This document shows positions 59,660 to 64,000 of a stretch of 64,000 nt of DNA, piece after piece; positions within the stretch are counted from its first letter, which is position 1, and each line of letters starts with the position of its first letter. The notes under the pieces are model-generated. The model saw only the letters and a program-made list of their open reading frames with translations, did no database searches and had not been told where the DNA came from. The translations under genes and the position numbers were made by a program. The DNA is from a bacterium. GTDB lineage: Bacteria; Myxococcota_A; Bradymonadia; UBA7976; UBA1532. Location of the stretch: positions 26,993-90,992 of the forward strand of contig JAUHYW010000035.1 in NCBI GenBank assembly GCA_030426085.1. The letters are read 5' to 3'.

Positions 59660-61099
59660 CTACCTGCGCTTGATGCTCTTGAGCGCCTGCTTCGCGTCGT
59701 CGTTCTTCGGATCGATCTCGAGCGCGCGTTCGAAGACGCCCTGCGCCTTCTTCGCCAAATTCGCCTCACCGTAGATTCGCCCCAGGAGCACCAGATAGTC
59801 CACTTCCTGTGGTTCGGCGGCCACCGCCTGCTCGGCGAGGTCCGCCGCCCGGCGCAGGTCGCCGGTGTGCTCGACGAGCAGCTCGGCGACGTGGGCGCAG
59901 TAGTCGTGGCGGGGCCAGGCCTCGATCGCCTCGAGGTACGACTGCAACGCCTCCCGCGGCCGGCCGACCGACTCCTGGAGGTAGCCCGCCTTCCAATACT
60001 GCTCGGCCCTCACCTGCCGGGCCCGCTCGTTGACCTTCTCGAAGGCCTGCCGATAGTGCTCGTTCTTGGGGTCGAACGAGACCGCCAGCCGCAGCGTATT
60101 CGAGGCCGGGATGAAGTTCTCGCTCTGGTAGTGGGCCATGCCCTCTTTGTAATACCGCTCGGCCCGCTCGAGCCGCTCGGCGACCGGGTTGGCCACCGTC
60201 GACTGCCGCCGGTGGCGGGTGTTGCTCGCCAGCCGCTCGCGCAGGGCGACCTTGCGCCGCTCGGCCTCGGCCTTGAGCTTCTCCCGCCGCTCGCCCTCCT
60301 GCTTGCGCCGCTCGCCCTCCAGGGACCGGCGGTAGGCGGCGTCCCGGGCTTCGATGGCCCGGGCGTAGGTCTCGCGCAGGGCCGCATCGCTCGACAGGGA
60401 CTCGTAGATCTCGGTGCCCCGCTTGAAGATCCGCTCGATGAGGGCCTTGTAGTCGCCGACCTCTTTTCGGAAGACCGTGTCGGGGTGGAAGCGCTTGCTG
60501 AAGGCGAAGTAGGCCTTCTTGATCGCCCGCCGCTCGGCGGTGGGCTCGACCCCGAAGAACTCGAAGTGGTCCAGGGCGTCGAGGTTGGCCGCGAGGAAGA
60601 GGATCTCCTTCTTCTGCTCCAGCGTCAGGGCGTTGCGCACCAGCAGCCGGCGCTTGTCGAAGCGGTGGGTCCCGTAGCGCCCCTGACCCGGCTCGGCGAA
60701 CGGCTGCCCCGGCACCCGGAAGAGCGGCCCCGCCCGCCGCAGCGCGTGCACGTCGGCCGGCTCGACCCCGTTGAAGTCGGGCAGGTTCGGCCGATCGCGC
60801 CCCGCCTGGGCGGCCCGCCGCTCGCGGCCGGCGCGGTCGCGCAGCTTGATCGGGCGCCGCTTGCCGTCGGCCGGCTGCACCTCGATGAGCCCGTGGGCGT
60901 ACAGCTCGACGAGCATGCCCAGGGTCTCCCGCTGGCCGAAGCCGCTCATCGCGCAGATGTCGAGGATGGGGGTCAGCCCGTCGATGCGGGTGAGCACGAA
61001 GGCGGCCTTGCTGTCGATCGGAGCCGCGGTGACGTCCACGTCGGGGCGCCGACGGGGCACGTCCTCCCACGCTCCCAGATCCGCGGCCGTCGCGCTCAA
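59660..61099 (-). CDS. J-domain co-chaperone with winged-helix-like N-terminus and C-terminal TPRs
   Basis: 479 residues from TTG 61099, chosen because GGAGGGG lies five bases upstream; a TTG 32 codons earlier is possible. Residues about 33-75 form the small module also found in the operon's TPR protein (AAFVLTRIDGLTPILDICAM...LVELYAHGLIEV). The J-domain is in the middle (about 175-240): HFEFFGVEPTAERRAIKKAYF and FSKRFHPDT with the HPD tripeptide essential for stimulating Hsp70. A long basic helix follows, then about four TPRs to the C-terminus (YYKEGMAHYQSENFIPASN; GVFERALEIDPKNDDAK). It should deliver clients to the Hsp70 encoded next to it. Confidence 0.85.
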   Translation of the reverse strand: MSATAADLGAWEDVPRRRPDVDVTAAPIDSKAAFVLTRIDGLTPILDICAMSGFGQRETLGMLVELYAHGLIEVQPADGKRRPIKLRDRAGRERRAAQAGRDRPNLPDFNGVEPADVHALRRAGPLFRVPGQPFAEPGQGRYGTHRFDKRRLLVRNALTLEQKKEILFLAANLDALDHFEFFGVEPTAERRAIKKAYFAFSKRFHPDTVFRKEVGDYKALIERIFKRGTEIYESLSSDAALRETYARAIEARDAAYRRSLEGERRKQEGERREKLKAEAERRKVALRERLASNTRHRRQSTVANPVAERLERAERYYKEGMAHYQSENFIPASNTLRLAVSFDPKNEHYRQAFEKVNERARQVRAEQYWKAGYLQESVGRPREALQSYLEAIEAWPRHDYCAHVAELLVEHTGDLRRAADLAEQAVAAEPQEVDYLVLLGRIYGEANLAKKAQGVFERALEIDPKNDDAKQALKSIKRR

Positions 61100-61314
61100 A
61101 CCGTCCCCTCCATGGCTCGGGTCGTCCGACGACGGCGACCCCCGGGGCGCCGAGACCGGAGTCCCATATCTAGCGGACCCGCTGGCCACTGGCAACGATC
61201 CAATCGGCCGCCGGCCCCTGGCGTCGGCGCCCGCCCGGCGCTTGTCAGCGGGGGGGCCCCTGGCTTATCGTCCGCCGCGATCGGCCGCCGTCGATCGCTG
61301 GCCCCGAGCAGGTG

Positions 61315-63738
61315 ATGCGCATCCGACGATCCTCAATCGCGCTGGCGCCGATCGCCCTCGCCGTCGCCGTCGCCTTCGCCCTCGCCGCCCCGGCGTCCGC
61401 CCAGGCGCCGGCCTGCCCCACCGGCAACCTGCTCGCCGACCAGACCCCCACCGGCGAGGGCCTGCGCGGCGGCAAGCGGCTCGTCGACGGGGCCATCGAC
61501 CGCGACGGCAGCCCGTGGAACGGCAAGCGATCGGCGATCCTCAGCGGCGGCGCGGCCCACGCGCAGTGGGATCTGGGCCGTCCGACCCGTATCGGCGCGC
61601 TGCTGGTGCAGGGCGACAACAACGACACCTACCGGGTCGAAGGCTCGCTGGACGGCGTCCGCTACGACCCGATCTGGACCGTGCCCAAGCACCCCCGATC
61701 GGGCTTGCGGACCCGGCTGGGGCAGGGGTTCGACGCGACGGCCCGCTACCTGCGGGTGGGCTTCGGGGACGGGGACGGCGCCTACAGCCTCGGCGAGGTG
61801 CAGGCCTACTGCGAGGCGCCGGCGCTGTGGCCCCCCGCGCTGAAGGAGAGCGACCCCGACGGCAAGGCGAGCAAAGGCGTGCCGCGCAAGGTGCGGATCG
61901 CCTGGTACAAGATGGGCCTCGCCGCGCTGGGCGGGCTGGTCATCCTGGCCATCCTGGGCGCCGGGCGGGGCTTCCCCCGGCCGCGGCTGCTGGCGACCAT
62001 CGGCGGCGTCGGCGCGCTGGGGCTGGCCCTCGGCGCCGCGATCCGGGAGCACGGCGGGCTGAGCGGCTGGGCCTGGGTCCCGCTCGGCGCGCTGGTGGCG
62101 CTGCTGGCGTGGCTGGCGCGCACCCGCGGCGAAGAGCCGGCCGAGGGCTCACCGCTCAGCCGGGCCTGGGAGCGGGGCCTGCTCGGCGCGCTGGTGCTCG
62201 CCTCGGCGTTCACCTGGATCAACCTCGGCACCTTCCACGGCAGCCGGGTGATCCACTACTGGGACACCTTCCACTACTACGTCGGCGGCAAGTACTTCCC
62301 CGAGAACCGCTACCACCTCATCTACCAGTGCTCGGCCATCGCCGAGGTCGATGACGGGCGGCGGCACACCTTCGACGACCGCCAGATCCGCGACCTGCGG
62401 GACAACGCGCTGGGCCCCGCCGAACCCCACCTCGACCGGGACGACGCGTGTCGGGCCGCCTTCTCGCCCGAGCGGTGGGCCGAGTTCCGCCAGGAGACCC
62501 GCCTCTTCCGCAGCTACATGGGCTCGAGCTGGTGGGCCAAGATGATGAAGGACCACGGCTTCAACGCCAGCCCGGTCTGGATCGGGATCGGCCACCCGCT
62601 GACCCACATCGCCCCGCTCGACGTGCCGCCCGACGACTTCATCGACACCCGGCCCAACCTGCGGGGCAAAGACAAACAGACCCGGGCCGCCATCAAGGCC
62701 CGATTCCAGGCCGACCGGCGCGCGTTCGAACGGCGCATCGGGGCCCTCGTCTCGATCGACCTCGCCCTCTACGCCGGCGCCTTCGCCCTCATCTGGTGGG
62801 CCTTCGGCCTGCGGGCGTGCGCCCTGGCGATCGTGATCTGGGGCGCGGGCTACCCCTGGGCCTACTTCTGGACCGGCGGCAGCTTCGGCCGGGTGCCGTG
62901 GTTCTTCATGTCGGTCGCCGGCATGTGCTTCATGGCCCGGGGCTACAAGGCCCTGGGCGGCGCGGGCATCACCTGGGCCATGCTCCTGCGGGTCTTCCCC
63001 GGCGCGCTCATCGCCGGGGTCTCGGCCAAGATCGCGTACAACGCCATCCGCCACCGGACCCTCGCCGCCGGCCACCGCCGCCTCATCCTGGGCTGCACCG
63101 CGGCCCTCGTCCTGCTCGTCGGCGCCAGCCTGCCCGTCGTGGGCGGCTTCGACGCCTACCGCGAGTTCCTGGGCAACTCCTTCAAGCACAAGAGCACGCC
63201 CCTGACCAACCACATGGGCCTGCCGACCTTGCTCAGCTATCACCCGCGCACCGTCGCCCGGCGCACCCGGGACAACGACCTCGACGACCCCTTCGCCGTC
63301 TGGAAGGTCGGGCGCCAATCGACCCTCGAGAGCCGCCGCTGGGCCCACGCCCTCATCCTGCTCGCCTTCCTCGGCCTGCTCGGCTACACCGGCCGCCGCC
63401 TCGCCGACTGGGAGCTGACCGCCCTCTCCACCGTCATGATCGTCGGCGTCTTCGAGCTGACCTGCTACTACTACTGCTTCGTGGTCATGCTGGCCCCGCT
63501 CGCCCTGCGCCACTTCCGCTACGCCCTGGCCCTGCTCGCGATGGCCCTTGTCACCCAGGTGGGCCAGCTCACCATCGGCTGGTACGACGAGCAATACACC
63601 GCCGAGTCGGCCTACGTCCTCGGCGCCCTGCTCTACATCCTCGGCGATCTGGCCTGGACCCACTTCAAGCTGGACCGCGCCGGCTCCCCGCCGCCCGATC
63701 CCGCCACCCCCGACCCGCTGCCCGCCCGCCTGCCCTGA
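61315..63738 (+). CDS. Discoidin-like (F5/8 type C) domain fused to a polytopic membrane protein
   Basis: 807 residues. A signal peptide (PIALAVAVAFALAAPASAQA) leads to a domain of about 130 residues with the F5/8 type C pattern: LVDGAIDRDGSPWNG, AHAQWDLGRPTRIGALLVQGDNNDTYRVEGSLDG, ATARYLRVGFGDGDGAYSLGEVQAY. Such domains bind glycans or lipids. About 11 membrane helices follow from residue 200 on, with a large exported loop (about 300-475) that begins VIHYWDTFHYYVGGKYF. This topology resembles membrane glycosyltransferases of the GT-C type, though no DxD motif is certain. ATG 61315 follows a GTG at 61312. Probable envelope glycan function. Confidence 0.8.
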   Translation: MRIRRSSIALAPIALAVAVAFALAAPASAQAPACPTGNLLADQTPTGEGLRGGKRLVDGAIDRDGSPWNGKRSAILSGGAAHAQWDLGRPTRIGALLVQGDNNDTYRVEGSLDGVRYDPIWTVPKHPRSGLRTRLGQGFDATARYLRVGFGDGDGAYSLGEVQAYCEAPALWPPALKESDPDGKASKGVPRKVRIAWYKMGLAALGGLVILAILGAGRGFPRPRLLATIGGVGALGLALGAAIREHGGLSGWAWVPLGALVALLAWLARTRGEEPAEGSPLSRAWERGLLGALVLASAFTWINLGTFHGSRVIHYWDTFHYYVGGKYFPENRYHLIYQCSAIAEVDDGRRHTFDDRQIRDLRDNALGPAEPHLDRDDACRAAFSPERWAEFRQETRLFRSYMGSSWWAKMMKDHGFNASPVWIGIGHPLTHIAPLDVPPDDFIDTRPNLRGKDKQTRAAIKARFQADRRAFERRIGALVSIDLALYAGAFALIWWAFGLRACALAIVIWGAGYPWAYFWTGGSFGRVPWFFMSVAGMCFMARGYKALGGAGITWAMLLRVFPGALIAGVSAKIAYNAIRHRTLAAGHRRLILGCTAALVLLVGASLPVVGGFDAYREFLGNSFKHKSTPLTNHMGLPTLLSYHPRTVARRTRDNDLDDPFAVWKVGRQSTLESRRWAHALILLAFLGLLGYTGRRLADWELTALSTVMIVGVFELTCYYYCFVVMLAPLALRHFRYALALLAMALVTQVGQLTIGWYDEQYTAESAYVLGALLYILGDLAWTHFKLDRAGSPPPDPATPDPLPARLP

Positions 63739-63914
63739 CCCGCACTCACCTGCTCCCACCCCACGCCCGACCTGCTCCCGCTTCCGGCCGTCCCACCGAC
63801 CCACGCCCCGTCGCCGACACCAACCCCCGCCCGATCCACCACCTACCGCCTGCCCTGCTGCCCCCCCCCGATGCACAACGCGGAACGGCCGACGGCGCGC
63901 GCCCCGCCGACCGT

Positions 63915-64000
63915 CTACAGGCCCCAGCCGAAGCCCACGCTGCCGCTCATCCATGTCGTCGTGATCCCGAAGCCGCCGCCCCAGATGCCGAAGCAGGGAG
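63915..64000 (-). CDS. C-terminal end of a gene that begins right of the window
   Basis: On the minus strand the last 27 codons before a TAG at 63915-63917 read as Gly/aromatic-rich strands (PCFGIWGGGFGITTTW, then MSGSVGFGWGL). This looks like the end of a beta-barrel or secreted Gly-rich protein rather than chance. Most of the gene lies outside, so the call is tentative. The 176 bp between it and the membrane-protein gene to the left hold only C-rich low complexity. Confidence 0.4.
   Translation of the reverse strand, partial: PCFGIWGGGFGITTTWMSGSVGFGWGL

Overview
The window is very GC-rich bacterial chromosome, coding on both strands with short gaps. Several traits point to Myxococcota (the former deltaproteobacterial myxobacteria and relatives). 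There are three active-looking Ser/Thr kinases and one degenerate kinase, many lipoproteins with Asp/Cys repeats of the MopE type (CDGxDDDCDG), a protein ending in a MYXO-CTERM-like tail, DMGP/DAAP lipoprotein linkers, SUMF1-type surface domains, a bacterial caspase and an FabL-type enoyl reductase. No rRNA, tRNA, CRISPR array, insertion sequence or prophage was recognised. Placement below phylum is not attempted.

Layout. 1-7.1 kb: end of an upstream gene, a MopE-type lipoprotein, two divergent zinc-ribbon Ser/Thr kinases, a TrmJ-like RNA methyltransferase, a small Cys-rich membrane protein and a lipoprotein of unknown role. 7.1-11.5 kb: a three-gene unit of overlapping genes encoding a sigma-70-like factor, a membrane zinc-finger anti-sigma factor and an exported caspase with an EF-hand and a beta-rich C-terminus. 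11.8-16.5 kb: FabL, a second SDR, NhaA and a YbiT-type ABC-F ATPase. 16.5-26 kb: a Cys-rich lipoprotein, an AMIN-like protein, an overlapping three-gene operon ending in a crotonase, a lipoprotein, and a PDZ / membrane / parvulin operon. 26-33.5 kb: a 1419-residue MopE plus SUMF1 lipoprotein, an IPT/TIG-type protein with the sorting tail, and another lipoprotein. 33.5-39.8 kb: a third kinase and a HEAT-repeat exported protein, converging on about 0.9 kb of degenerate 42/43-bp tandem repeats. 39.9-43 kb: a truncated hemoglobin / small subunit / GMC oxidoreductase operon. 43-49.6 kb: hypothetical genes, an orphan TRAP-type binding protein, a kynureninase-like PLP enzyme, a TerB-pseudokinase and a PF10118-type di-iron protein. 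49.7-54.6 kb: a 1623-residue MopE plus FG-GAP lipoprotein. 54.7-61.1 kb: argG behind a compact J-protein / Hsp70 / TPR operon. 61.3-63.7 kb: a discoidin-like domain fused to a polytopic membrane protein. The right edge probably holds the end of one more minus-strand gene.

Functionally the window is rich in envelope and signalling genes. The three most distinctive items are the sigma / anti-sigma / caspase triad, the 42/43-bp array between convergent genes, and the chaperone operon in which the J-protein and the TPR protein appear to share a domain. All assignments come from reading the sequence; no database search was run.
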